A stretch of 64,000 nt of DNA from Salvator merianae (lineage: Eukaryota; Chordata; Lepidosauria; Squamata; Teiidae): positions 11,353,978 through 11,417,977 of the forward strand of contig QVOM02000126.1 of the NCBI GenBank assembly GCA_003586115.2, given 5' to 3'. Positions 44,437 through 56,289 of this stretch are shown piece after piece. Positions within the stretch are counted from its first letter, which is position 1. Each line of letters starts with the position of its first letter. The position numbers were made by a program, and so were the translations under genes. The notes beneath the pieces were generated by a model. The model did not search any database and was not told where the DNA came from. It was given only the letters and a program-made list of their open reading frames with translations.

Positions 44437-45837
44437 TCAGGCAGTGTAGGGCGTTATCATGTGATTTTCATTTCTTGTAAATTTTCATTGATGTATTTGA
44501 TTGTTTGTGCAGCCAAGAAGGCCATTTCTGTAAACAAAAAATGGCTCTATAATGGAAGGAAACATTGATTTTTGTCTGTATGAATGGAGCTATACTTATG
44601 ATACAATTATATAGGTAAAACCTAGTATTTCTCATTCATTAAGAAGAAATCCCTGTACGTTGTTTTTAAAAAAGAGGTCCTTATGACCACCAGTGATCTG
44701 TACTCTGTTCTTGCCCAGGATATTGTACATAAACACAAACGGAATTAATATACCTTCTTGCACTGCCATGAAAACGCATTGTTATTTAAAACATTAGAGG
44801 CCACCCTCTGACACTCCTGACTGGTTCTGGAGTTAACCCATAATGACACTGAGCCCAAATTAAGCCTTATCTGTCCCTCGCTTTTGAGCCTAGGGGGTCA
44901 AGAGGCATGGGTCCAGGAAGTCTGTAACTTCCTCTTGTCATCAGCCTGTCCACATCCGTGTCTCACATACGCCATTCAGATAAACATGTTCTGTTGATGA
45001 TTAAAAGGAAGTGACCTCATAGGTTTGTCTTTCCCAACCACAAAGGTTTAGTTGTAACGTGACATTCCAGCCCACTTGCTCTGGCTTACACCAAAAATCC
45101 AGCTTGTGGCCTGCAGATCCTCATAATAAAGAGCAAAGAGTGTCTGACCCTGACAACCTCATTTCTCATTTCTTTCTTGTTATAGGTAATATAGTCGAGA
45201 AATGTGGTTTTAATTAGAGCACTAATGAAAACTGAAAATCCAGACAGACACTTGACAAACTCTGGTACGCTTTATATTACATTTGTGCTAACTACAAAGT
45301 ATCCAGCTGAGGGTAACTTTATCTCCCTTTTCCTTGAGCATCCGCCTGACTTAAGCTGGATAATTAATGTGTACTTTGGCAGGAGGTCAGCTTACAGTCG
45401 GTTGAGTTGGTTTTTGTTTTTTTTTAAAAGAATTTTTACATTTTTAAAGACATTGTAATGAAACAAATATGTTTATTCCTTCTTTTCCCTTGCATTCTTC
45501 AGAAATGGCTGTACCTGTGATATGAGACACGCCGCCCGGTGGGATAGTAAAAGACTGATGAAGAAATCTGACATGAGTATAGCCTTAATTTTAGTGAGAT
45601 TGTACCAATTTTAATAGCAGACAGGAATAATTTGTACCACTGTTTCAGGCGGGCCGGGGAAGGTCTTTGGCTGGGACATTGTTTGTTTTGCTAAATTTCC
45701 ATCCACTTTTCTAGTGTACAGTGATCTGGATGTATCTTTGTGATTTTGGTCCAGGCAGTGCCTTTCGGCCCCACCTGTCCCAAAGGTGAAGATAAAAGTA
45801 AGCACAGTCTTCAGGGACAAGATGTGATATCACCCCT

Positions 45838-46290
45838 TTCTGCATGGACCCTTAATCCAGATTAAGGGCTCACGTAGTAAGGATCTAGGCTAGATCCTGT
45901 GGATCTAGGTGGTCACACCCTCTGCTGGTCTGCTGCATCTGCTTTAATGGAGCACGATGCTGGACAGGAAGGACTTGTCTGGTATTGCCAGTGCAATTAA
46001 CTGTGTCTACCAGCATACTCCAGGACCTGATCCCGAAGATTAGAGGCATGCAGAAAGCAAGCCTCCCATATTTGGGATTAGTGGGGGACACATATCAGCT
46101 GCGCATCATAGCGCACCACTGATATGCATCCCCCAGAGGAACTGAGGCTAGAAACTTTTGTTCCTAGCCTTGGAGACCTTAAAAGTTTGGCCTCTGAGGC
46201 TCGTGTGAGCTCTGTGACCATGAGTGCAGAGTGGTCTGGTCTGGACCAGCGCCATCATGCTGGTTCGGGAGGTAAATGCAGAAATGGCCA
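45838..46290. mobile_element. Element of family F4 (limits uncertain)
   Basis: Contains CCCTTAATCCAGATTAAGGG (a 20-bp palindrome with a 2-base centre) at its left side, and GAGGAACTGAGGCTAGAAAC, shared with the F4 copies at 58.9 and 63.9 kb. Confidence 0.45.
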
Positions 46291-46392
46291 TAAGTTCAAC
46301 AAATAATTATGTCCTAATTAGATAGCTTGATTGCTTTGTTCTGGTATGAACATAGTTCCATGAATTGTGGTGATCCAGATGTGGGTAAGAAC

Positions 46393-46522
46393 CAGCGGCA
46401 GCCCGTGGCTTTAAGGGTTCTGGCAGCTGTGACAGTACGGAGGCCTGGAGGCCCCGCGAACAGCGATCATCCGCTTTCTGTGGGTTATGAACACCCGCCC
46501 TTAAAGCCACGGGCCGCTGCTG
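46393..46522. mobile_element. Palindromic MITE, copy F
   Basis: A 130-bp copy from CAGCGGCAGCCCGTGGC to GGGCCGCTGCTG, with exact 8-bp flanks GTAAGAAC (46385-46392 and 46523-46530). Its left arm is shortened relative to the right. Confidence 0.9.
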
Positions 46523-46961
46523 GTAAGAACCCACAATTCCCTGAGGACTATATTGAAAATGCCAGAAACATCTGTGACAGTTCCGTTATAGTTCCGAGTT
46601 AGTTGATCGAAAATCCAATGCTAGATTTCTCATAATATTGATTCCTTATATCTGTCTGGCAGCTCTTTGTATTACTGCTCCTGGTTGCAATACCTGGATG
46701 CTAGCCAAGTGTGTGAAAGATACAAAGGGAAGTGGGTGGGCTCTTGGCTAACATCCTGGTATTTAGACCAGGAACAATAATGCAAAGAACCACCGGATGG
46801 AGGTAAGAAGCCAGGATTGTCTCCTGCCGTCTGGCAGGGGTGGTGGGAGGGAATTGTGGGAACTAAAGGACCCCGCAATTTCCTCTTTTTGTGGGTGATG
46901 CGTCCATGGACGAATGTTCCAGATGTGAACAGGTACCTGTCTCTTTACCCCACCAAGTTTT

Positions 46962-47376
46962 GGGGCCTCTTCACACTTTCTGTTTTAGAACAGGATAATT
47001 ATCCTGTTCTATGGTGGAACAGAACTCACAGCACAGAGAGCGTTCACACTGCAAGGCTGTAGAACAGACTGGCAGCAGGATATCATAATTTACAGTGCAA
47101 ATGTTGGCATTCTGCTGCTGTTTTGCACCACAACAGTAGCTGGGAAGCTTTGGGCTGCTGCCATGGCAACTAGCAATCCGTGCGAAACTCTGCGTTTGCA
47201 CCCAGAAGCGGGTGTGAATGCACTGTATCAGGAGCAGTCCAGAATTTGTGCTCCATAGCAGGTAGTGACTGGGAGCAGATGTGATCTGGTCTCAATCACA
47301 AGGGTCACTTGTGGTGCGGACACACTTGGCTAGTAAGCATTCCTGATGCTTACTAGCTTCAAGCGCAAAAAGGCCC
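46962..47376. mobile_element. Inverted-repeat element, family F3
   Basis: Ends GGGCCTCTTCACACTTTC and AAGCGCAAAAAGGCCC. The interior AGAACAGGATAATTATCCTG and GTTCTATGGTGGAACAGAAC parallels the other F3 copies. Confidence 0.65.
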
Positions 47377-47489
47377 TTTGTCACCGTTTTAATTACTGTT
47401 TAATATTCTGGTTTAGTTGGTTTTAAATTGGTTTTTAAATTACTGTGCATTGTAAACTGCGTTGGGATTTTTTAAAATAGAAATGTTTT

Positions 47490-47557
47490 AAATCAATCAA
47501 TCAATCAATCAGTCAATCAATCAATCAATCAATCATCCATCCATCCATCCATCCATC
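47490..47557. repeat. (AATC)n then (ATCC)n microsatellite
   Basis: About 45 bp of AATC repeats passing into ATCC repeats, after a retroposon-like tail (47385-47489). Confidence 0.95.
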
Positions 47558-48346
47558 AATCACAATGGATCTTGACCAGAAGATGTTCCCCATTCTTGCT
47601 TTAGCTGGAGCAGTGCTCATCTCTAGTTCATCTTCTCTGAAGCTGCCCCCAGATGCAGGCTAAATCTTACAGTTCTCCTGGGAATGCCAGACGCAATCAT
47701 GGCATTCCTAATATAGTCCCAGGCTAGCGGTTTCAAAATCTGATATATCGCTATTATGGGAAAGCTGGCAAGGATACTGGGTTTCCCATAATCGTTCCCC
47801 TTACCTTGATGTCTGCCAACAACTTCTGAAATAAATTCAATTTGTATAACTGGAAGGCAGCCAAGTGCATGAAAAATGGCAAAGATTGTGACTGGGTGCT
47901 TGGCTACTTAAACCCATGATTGCTCTTAACTTCTCCCAGGACCCAGCAAGAGGTAATTGTGGAATCTTCTTTATATCCCAGTAGGCCTTTGCTGTCTGGT
48001 GATACCCTGAGTCCCCACCCCACCCCAGGACAGATGTGTAGAGTTGGCCCTTTTGGGCCAGGTAGCTAGCTGCCAAATACCTGGCACCTAGAATATGTCT
48101 AGCATTTATTTATGGCACGCTTTTGTAGGGTAACAGCATATTAACAGCAAAAATAGAGGGCTGTATACAGCCTGCAGAGCACAGAAAATGTCGTACAATA
48201 TTCCTGCCCTCTTGTTAATTCTTTTTGGTCCTTAGTTGCACAAGAAATTTCCAAAATATTAAGTGATGATATTGCATTTACTCCAGAACTTTGTTTATTG
48301 CATATATAGAGAGGTAGTAATGTTAAAATTAAGCATCAGTTATTAC

Positions 48347-48531
48347 CAGCAGTGGCTGCTGACTTTAAGGGCAGGTGTTCGTAACTCATGGAAAGTGCGT
48401 GCTTGCTGTTCGCGGGGCCTCCGTGCCTCCATACTGTTGTGACAGTACGGAGGCCTGGTGGCCTGCAAACAGTGATCGCCCCTTTTCTGCAGGTTACGAA
48501 CACCTGCCCTTAAAGTCAGAGGCCGCTGCTG
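48347..48531. mobile_element. Palindromic MITE, copy G
   Basis: A 185-bp hairpin from CAGCAGTGGCTGCTGAC to GAGGCCGCTGCTG. Flanks GTTATTAC and ATTATTAG share six of eight bases. The arms differ at several CpG-type positions, so it is an older copy. Confidence 0.8.
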
Positions 48532-48951
48532 ATTATTAGTTACATCTTTCCTAATGGTAGCCAAAAGAGTTATAGCATACTCGTGGAAGAACAGTTCTTT
48601 ACTTACTCTGTCAACTTGGTATACCAGATTTTGGGACTTTTTAGTTATGGAACTCTTTACCAACATTGTTTATTACAAGGATATAATGTGAACCAAACTT
48701 TTAATGGACATTGGTTCCCCCTTCTGAATTTTATAGCTTCTTCTGATTCTTCATATCTTCCAGCTCCACATTTCATTGCTCTATTGCTCTCTTAAGTGTT
48801 ATTAAGCCTTTCTGGCAAGCTAAGTGATAATAGTGTATTATTTGGATGGCACTATTTTTGTTTTGTAAAGTTTATTCAAACTTGTAAAGTTGTTGTTATT
48901 AAATAAATATATATATTTTTAAAATGTTGTACAATATTGACTTATTGCCTT

Positions 48952-49258
48952 AGGGCCTTTCTGCAGGACGAGATCTGCAAATCTGGATCAGGAAGACATG
49001 GCTCCCAGTCTGTTCTAGACTGACCTCTGTGCCAGCCCTGATGGCCAGGAACAAACATTCTTAGCCTCTGGACCCCCAGGGAACCCATTTTGGCCATGTA
49101 ACAAGGTATTCTGCCAAAATGGGTTCCCCATGGCCCCTACTTCACTGACAGACCTTGTTATTGAGGTCTACTGGTATTCTGGATCTCAAGCAGATCAGGA
49201 GACCATTTTGGGCTTCCTGATTCAGAATACATTCTGTCTTGTGCAGGACGGAGCATAA
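48952..49258. mobile_element. Element of family F4 (right limit uncertain)
   Basis: Left end AGGGCCTTTCTGCAGGACG, right end TTCTGTCTTGTGCAGGACG. The interior CCTGATTCAGAATACATTCT and the ACCCCCAGGGAACCCATTTT segment resemble the copies at 58.6-59.5 kb. Confidence 0.45.
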
Positions 49259-49261
49259 GTT

Positions 49262-49560
49262 CAAGCTGGTGAATGCCGAACAAAAGTGGCTTGAAAAAAA
49301 CCAAGGGGTTTATTGAACAGCAACTTAACACAACAACAACTTATTTACACTGAGAGTGCTGTGCCCTGTACAGACTCTCTATTTATACATTTACAGAGTA
49401 GACATCGACCAATCGGTGGGGCAGATTCTCCCGCCAGAATGGCAGACCTGCCTGGTGATATCCTGAAATCTGCCCGGCAACCGTTGTTTCCCGCCTAAAA
49501 TTTTCCCGCCTCCAGGAAGCGGTCCACCATAGTTCCTGGCAGGGATGCCGTCCCTGACAA
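49262..49560 (-). mobile_element. LTR-like block
   Basis: On the - strand a TATA motif (TGTATAAATAGAG, about 49377-49389) is followed about 70 bases on by AATAAA (about 49309-49314). The far end reads GATGCCGTCCCTGACA, whose complement starts TGTCAGGG. No TSD found; class uncertain. Confidence 0.4.
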
Positions 49561-49779
49561 TAAGCCACTTCTGAGCTAGAGGTTTATCAGACTGAGGTAC
49601 AGCAAGATGGCAGATATTCCTTGGCCGTGGTCCCACTTTCGGGTTTTAGTCTGTCCCTGGGATGGACAGGGGATTGAGGCTGCTTTTGCCTTCTCTGGCC
49701 TGGTCACACCTATGGTGCCACCACCACTGCTGTCACCGCAGCCCTTGTGGATCTGCTAGGAAAAGGTAAGTTGGGGGAG

Positions 49780-50115
49780 GGGGTGCTTGGGCGGTGACAG
49801 CGTTGGTAGCATTGGGGGGCATCGGGGTGGCAGGAGGCAGCTCCAGTGGGGAGCATTGGGGATCAGTAGGTGGCATTGGGGGGTGGCAGGAAGCAGCATT
49901 GGAGGCACTGGGGCGGCTGAAAGCAGCCGTGGTGGCAGCAGCATTGGGGGGTGGCAGAAGCTGTGGCAGCAGGAGGCATGGGCGGGTGTTGGGAAGCAGA
50001 CACAGTGGTGGTGGCATCGGAGGTGGCAGGAGGCAGATGCAGTGGCAGGGGGCATCAGGGGGCAGCCATGGCAGGGGGGAGAATGGGGGTGTTGGCAGGA
50101 GGCAGTCTGTCTGGG
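49780..50115. repeat. G-rich imperfect minisatellite
   Basis: Imperfect tandem words of the type GGTGGCATTGGGGGGTGGCA and GGCAGGAGGCAG over about 330 bp, purine/G-rich on the + strand. Frames across it (up to 146 codons) are Gly/Ala/Trp-rich by composition only. Confidence 0.8.
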
Positions 50116-50609
50116 TCCATTTCTTGGTGAAATGGACTCAGTGCTGGTATTATCCAAATTTAGGATAATCCCATTCCAGGCAGGAAAGTTCTCGGAAAAA
50201 TTTAGCGTCTGGTTTCCAAGGACTTAAGCCGGCTTCCGTCTGTAAAAAATATGAGGTGTGACCGTGGTCCTTGTCACTCTGTGCATTTGGCTACTGCCTC
50301 TGCGGTAATGCAGCTTGGTTAGCCGGAATCGCAGTAGTGCTATTTTACAAGAAGAGCTCTCAGAGTGGTCAATAAAGGCCCCCTTGGCTTGACAGAGCTT
50401 CATAGGGGGTGATATCCTTCATTGTTTCATTGAAAATTCAAATTTGTCTTATTTCTTTACCTTGAGATGTTTCTTTCCTTGACATGAAAGAGTGACTGTG
50501 ATGTAAACAGGATAATGAGGGGGGAGAAAAGCTCCTAGGAAGTCGATAAGTGAAAAAGTTTGAGAAACCTTCCTTTAGACAGCCTTCCCCACAATTGCTA
50601 TATTTCAAA

Positions 50610-50800
50610 ACAAGAAGATGAGAAGAAGGGCCTTTTTGGTGGTAGCACCCGTTAGGGAATATTCTGTCCCTAGAATAAATTTTGACCCCCATCAGCACAG
50701 GTATTTCAGGAGGCCTGAAAGATTGCTTGGATTTAAAAAGGAAATCAAGGGCAGTTTCCAGATGGGGATAGACCTCTCCTCCAATGCCTTACTATCGTCC
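50610..50800 (+). mobile_element. L2-like LINE 3' coding end
   Basis: The frame MRRRAFLVVAPVREYSVP, then RPERLLGFKKEIKG, resembles the AF(S/L)V(V)AP...F end of L2-like ORF2. Confidence 0.4.
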
Positions 50801-51404
50801 ATCCTGCTGTATTGACATATATACACCTTTGCACCTGTGGAGTCATCTGCAAGTTTCTCCTATATCCCTGCTCATCCCTCTGTTATGATAAGATACTAAA
50901 TTGGGACGTAGGAAACCAGTTTGTAATTTACCAAGCGGTTGCTGTTAGACTGAACCCTGCTTAAAGTTTGGGGATTTGACAAGTGGTTGTTTGACCTGTT
51001 CCCCTTCCCACTCCAACAGTACCTCCCCGTTCTCCACTTGCGTTCCTGGCCTCCCCCCATGGCATCCCAAGCTTCCTTCTGGACTGTGGCAGGCCACCAG
51101 AGATGCGCATGTACAAAGGTTGTTTGCTCAGTTTGCTCTCGGACTCAACACCCATTTATGTGGTTCGCTGGTGGACCGTTTAATCAAACAAACAGTTGCT
51201 CGTGTTCCATTTTGAACTTGCTCAAAAACGAAAACAAAATACTATTTTTCCCATTGGAAAAAAAAAGCCCTTTTCAAGGGCAAAATCCACAGCAAACACA
51301 ACCTATTTGATTGAATGGTTTGCATTTATGGAGCGGGGGAAACCTCTTTGGTTTGCCTGAAGTTTTGAACACAAAACGGATTTTGCACATCTCTGAGGCC
51401 GCTG

Positions 51405-51535
51405 CTGCTGGTTGCCTTCATCTTCTGCTTGAGATACCCAGAAACAATAGGTGGGCCACTATGTGAGACAGGATGCTGGACTAGATGGGTTGTGGCCTGA
51501 TCCAGCAGGGCATCTATTACGTTCTTATGTTATTA
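51405..51535 (+). mobile_element. CR1-type 3' end (short)
   Basis: From CTTCATCTTCTGCTTGAGAT to GCATCTATTACGTTCTTATG. Palindromic MITE copy H begins 8 bp later. Confidence 0.75.
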
Positions 51536-51543
51536 CTGTGTAT

Positions 51544-51746
51544 CAGCGGCAGCCGCCAGCTTTAAGGGCGGGTGTTCGCGCCCTGGGCAAAGCGCGCCAT
51601 GTCTGTTTGCGGGGCCTCCATGCCTCCGTACTGTCACAGCAGGTGACCTGCTGCAACAGTATGGAGGCCCAGAGGCCCCACGAACAGCCATGGCACATAG
51701 GGCGCGGGGTGTGAACACCTGCTCTTAAAGCTGGCGGCCACCACTG
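51544..51746. mobile_element. Palindromic MITE, copy H
   Basis: A 203-bp hairpin from CAGCGGCAGCCGCCAGC to GGCGGCCACCACTG. The centre GTCACAGCAGGTGACCTGCT is palindromic. Flanks CTGTGTAT and CTGAGTAT share seven of eight bases. Confidence 0.87.
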
Positions 51747-52690
51747 CTGAGTATATTTAAAAGAGGGCATTCAGATTAATCATGGGTTCTTTTTCTACGC
51801 GTTGAAAGGTTGTAAAATGGAGGATAAAACTTGCTTCTTCTGTTTGCTTCCCATTTCTCCAAGCTGAAAGTTAAAGAAAGGGAGAAAATGGAGGGAACAG
51901 GTTGTGTAGAATGGAGGATTCACTCGCCAGTACGATAATTGTAACAACAGAATATTGTCTGATGAAAAGTTCTGGAATGAAGTGGCAGAAGTGGCGAAGT
52001 TATTGCAGTTTGGAATACACATTTTTGGCCTCTGAAGCAGCAAGAAGTGACATTTTTGGGGAAGATTGCTAATGTGGTTTTGTCCCACGTAAATTGCTTT
52101 ATGGGTGGAAGTTTGGAATCCACTTTGGATACCACTATTTGATATGCAAAGGAAACGGAAAGTGACAGGGATTAATTTCTGTAAATGCAGTGTTATTCAG
52201 ATTTCTGTATGGATTAAAGCAGGAAAAGTATTCTTTGACCTCATATTAAAATACCAGAGAGAAGATTAGGTTTTGCTCCTTTGGTTTCAAATGTCTCTTT
52301 GCGACGGGCTTTGCGGTACCAGTATTCTCCAGAAGGTGTCAGAAAGCCACCTATGATCTTCGGTGTTGAAAACTTGATTTACAAGGTTGATTTTTCATGC
52401 CCCCTTTTTAAAAATCAAAGTTCTAGAATTTTTGGAGCTCTTGGCTCTGGCTGCTGCTGCTGTTGTTTATGGAATAGCCAATTTTAATTCAATCAAGCAT
52501 GTATTTAAGCCCAGGCCGACTGAAAGAATGCGTGGTTGCGTCATAAGAATTTATGAATGGGTTTTATGTCAGCTACACTGCCGATGAGGGTCAAAACAGG
52601 AGCATAAGGAACCTTCCGGACAGCCAGTAGTTCCAGATAGTCCAAATGTGGCAGTTCACATGGGACCTTGTATCAACCTTAGCTGAACCA

Positions 52691-53027
52691 TTTGTTGTTG
52701 GATACCACTGAGTTGTGGCGGACTCCTGGTTGGCTGCATGTGCACTGCTATGCAGTTTTCTTGGCAGGGATACAGAAGTGGTTTGCCATTGCCTACTTCC
52801 AGGGAGAGGCTGTGGATTGAACTGGCATCCCTCTGCTTTCCAGGCAGTCTGCTCTACCACTGAGCTACAGCCACCTGCAGACTCCATGGGCACTTCTGTG
52901 CAGTTTTCTTGGCAGGGATACAGAAGTGGTTTACCATTGCTCACTTGCAGGGAGAGGCTGGGGACTGAATCGGCAATGCTCTGATTTCCAGGCAGTTTTC
53001 TCTACCACTGAGTTACAGTCACACCCC
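52691..53027 (-). mobile_element. Dimeric tRNA-related SINE
   Basis: Two units (about 52691-52875 and 52876-53027) share TGCAGTTTTCTTGGCAGGGA, TACAGAAGTGGTTTRCCATT and CTCTACCACTGAGYTACAG. A 10-bp direct repeat AGCTGAACCA (52681-52690 and 53028-53037) flanks the pair as a whole, so both units moved together. The second unit lacks the first 40 bp or so of the body. Confidence 0.85.
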
Positions 53028-53249
53028 AGCTGAACCAATATGGCTAGAAATTGTTACTCCTAGTTCAAACTGGCAGCAGCTTTCTCGGCAAGGGTTGCCG
53101 ACAGAATAGGTCATGACTCGCTTGTGGATTGCAGAGAAATTAGGGAGGGACATGGCAAGGAATGAAAAGTTTACATGAAACAATTGTTTTCCAAGGCAAG
53201 GAGCGAGGATCCTTGATTGGTGAGTTATGTATCACCAAAATTTGGAGAC

Positions 53250-53459
53250 CTGCAGCTGCCAGGGGCTTTAAGCCCGGGTGTTTGCGCCCTGCATGAAGTG
53301 TGCCATGGCTGTTCGCGGGGCCTCTGGGCCTCCGTACTGCTGCAGTAGGTCACTAGCAACCTGCTGTGGCAGTATGGAGGCCCAAAGGCCCTGCGAATAG
53401 CCATGGTGCGCTTTGTGCGGGATGCGAACACCTAGGCTTAAAGCTGCCAGCCGCCATTG
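53250..53459. mobile_element. Palindromic MITE, copy I
   Basis: The longest copy, 210 bp, from CTGCAGCTGCCAGGGGC to GCCAGCCGCCATTG. Flanks TTGGAGAC and TTGAAGAC share seven of eight bases. It has the family's CTTTAAG...CTTAAAG arms and a GCAGTAGGTCACTAGCAACC centre. Confidence 0.82.
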
Positions 53460-53919
53460 TTGAAGACTCCTGTTCTAGGGCTTCTACTTCAAAGTGCAGC
53501 ACTGAACATGGGACCTTTAGCAATGCAACAAAAGTGCTTTCCCCCAGCAGTCTCAGTGACAGATTAGGTCCTTTTCTGCACTGGGCCTTATTGGTGATTA
53601 TATCCCAGAATAGGGACCTGGCATCCGCATACTGCTACAGACTACTGCAGGTCCCAGGTGAGGCCTCTGTTTTAGAACAGCAGGCAGGGCTTGGAATAAT
53701 AGGTTTAGTTGCAATGAGGGAGATTGCTTGTTCAAGCTCCCAAGAGCAGACCCTCCCCACCTCAACAGGCATCAGGAGGCACCTTGCCTGAGATGAGTGG
53801 AGGAGAAACAGCAAAGCAATGAATGCCTTATCAGCATCCGACAGGTGGCTCCTATTCATCCATCCACCTGCCACCATGCAGATTCATTAGCAACCTGAAG
53901 GAAGTGGAGGAGAAGGAGC

Positions 53920-54490
53920 AGGACCGACAAGGGGAAGTATCTTTTCACCCAGAGGCTCATTGGTCTATGGAATTTACTACCAGAAGAAGCGGTGACAGCA
54001 GTCAGCTTGGACAGCTTTAAGAACGAATTGGACAGATTCATGGAGGACGGGTGTATCAATGGCTACTGCCTCCAGGTTGGAGAGACAGGCAGGATGCCTG
54101 TAAAACCCATTTGCTGGGAGTCGAGAGCAGGTAATGGTTTTGTCTTCATCTTCTGCCTGAGATGCCCAGAAGCATTTGGTAGGTCACTGTGTGGGATGGG
54201 ATGCTGGACTAAATGGGCAGTGGTCTGATCCAGTAGGGCTTCTCTTAATTCATGGAGGACAGGTCTATCAGTGGCTATTAGAATGGATGCCCAGGTACCA
54301 CCTCCAGGTTGGGGAGACAGGCAGGATGCCTCTAAAGGCCATTTGCAGGGAGTCAAGAGCAGGTGAAGGTTTTGCCTTTGTCTTCTGCTTGAGATGCCCA
54401 GAAGCCACTGAAGGGCCACTGTGTGAGGCAGGATGGTGGACTAGATAGGCCGTGGTCTGATCCAGCAGGGCTTCTCTTGTGTTCTTATGA
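53920..54490 (+). mobile_element. Two CR1-type 3' ends in tandem
   Basis: The first runs from ACCGACAAGGGGAAGTATCT to GTAGGGCTTCTCTTA (54245). The second, from ATTCATGGAGGACAGGTCTA, ends GGCTTCTCTTGTGTTCTTATG. Confidence 0.82.
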
Positions 54491-54864
54491 GTAGGCAGGA
54501 ACCTCTGGCTCAGAGAAATGGGAAGCTATAAGGAGTGTAATCAACAAAACCAACCAAAAGTAATGGATCAGCATCTGAAAAAACTAGAACTATGGAGGAA
54601 CTAAGGCCACCTCGAAACATCACTTACTATTCTGCAGTTTACCAATTACAAAGCACATCTGGAATTATCACGCATGGATTAGACATTAGATTGATACTCC
54701 TCATTTTAGCATTTGCCACAGCAGCAGAGTGACATTGTAGCTGTGAGATTTTCTTTCCACGTGACCTAACCCTCCTGTTGTGCTGTACAGGTGATCAATA
54801 GTATTCATGCGATGTATTTCTGGGTAGTGACAGTTGACGTCGAATTATCACTGTACTTCTCGCA

Positions 54865-55045
54865 CAGTAATCCAGACACAGCTGCAATTACAGAATAATA
54901 GGATAATGCGCTATGATAATTAATTTTAGCAGAATAATGATAACCTGGGGAATCAGGTCTATATTCCAGGACTGTATTGGAAGCTCTGTGATCATGTTTG
55001 GCAAATCAGGTACAATCAGGTTTTTGACCCTGTCTGGATGCAGCC
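54865..55045. mobile_element. Possible family W relative
   Basis: GTAATCCAGACACAGCTGC on the left and CTGTCTGGATGCAGCC on the right are weak inverted ends; the interior is AT-rich. Diverged, low confidence. Confidence 0.35.
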
Positions 55046-55059
55046 TAAGAAACAACTAT

Positions 55060-55480
55060 AAGAACATAAGAACCTATGAGGAACCCTGCTGGATCAGGCC
55101 ACAGTCCATCTAGTCTAGCATCGTGTCTCACACAGTGGCTAACCAATTACCTCTGGGCATCTCAGGCAGAAGATGAAGACAAAACCTGCTCTTGACTCCC
55201 AGCAAGTGGGTTTTTACAGGCATCCTGCCTGTCTCTCCGACCTGGAGATAGTACCTAGGCATCCATTCTAGTAGCCATTGATACACCTGTCCTGCATGAA
55301 TTTGTCCAACCCTATAAGAACATAAGAGGAATCCCGCTGGATCAGGCCACAGCCCATCTAGTCCACCATCCTATTTCACACAGTGCCCCACCAATTTCTT
55401 TGAGGCATTCTCAAGCAGAATAAAAAGGCAAAACCTTTAGCTGCCCTCAACTCCCTGCAAACGGCTGACGAGATCCTTTG
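55060..55480 (-). mobile_element. Two CR1-type 3' ends, head to tail
   Basis: Units start AAGAACATAAGAACCTATGA and, at about 55315, TAAGAACATAAGAGGAATCC; each has GCTGGATCAGGCCACAG and the LINE 3' body. Confidence 0.82.
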
Positions 55481-56289
55481 ATTTTTTTCAGGAACTAGTT
55501 GCTAGACAGGTTTCAAACCATGGAGTAAATCCATGGGTAGCAGGAGTTTGAATTCATGTTGGAATTGCATTCAGGGTCATTGGCATTCTGGGTCCTCTTT
55601 CCACGACAAGATAGCAATTCCCAGAAAGTGTGTGAAAGAACAGCAGTTTCAAAACATGTAATACTGACACAGCCATGGTACACTGATGTGTTTATAGTCA
55701 CAGAAATGGATACCATATGTGTACTGGCCAACATGGTCTTCATCAGAGGTAAAACCTTAAGACATCCCCAAAAAACCAAAGAAGTTATTTGCAGCATTTT
55801 TGGAGCGTCATGAAAATAGTTTGTAAAAAGCCATGCAGAAGCTTCAATTAATCATTAGGTAAAAGAATGCAAAATATATCTAAAAAATCGACTAGTTCTG
55901 GAATGATAGTCTGCACAGATAGAAGAAGATGATCAATCTTCCATGGGGTGCATAAAACCTTTCAGTATCTCTTACCTGGTGAAAATAACGCTAATATGAT
56001 GACAGAGCAGAACAATTTTAAAAAGCTAGAATGATGTAGTTGAACAACATTCTTCAATAACATTTTTTTTAAAAAAAGATGACATATCATTCCACTTACT
56101 GCTTCCCCTTCTCCTCCCCATGTTAACTCCTTTTACGTTATAGAATACCTTTCACGATCTGCTGTAAAGCACCATCACGTGATAGACCTGTAATGAATAA
56201 GAATGAACCCAAGAGTGTAACTAAGGTAATAAAATATACTCTTCCTCTTCTATCTTCTGAAAACTGACCTGAGAGCTAAAATCTGTCTA

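Noticed and set aside
49756..50227. Several Gly/Trp- and Pro-rich frames of 90-146 codons
   Set aside because: Compositional products of the G-rich minisatellite.
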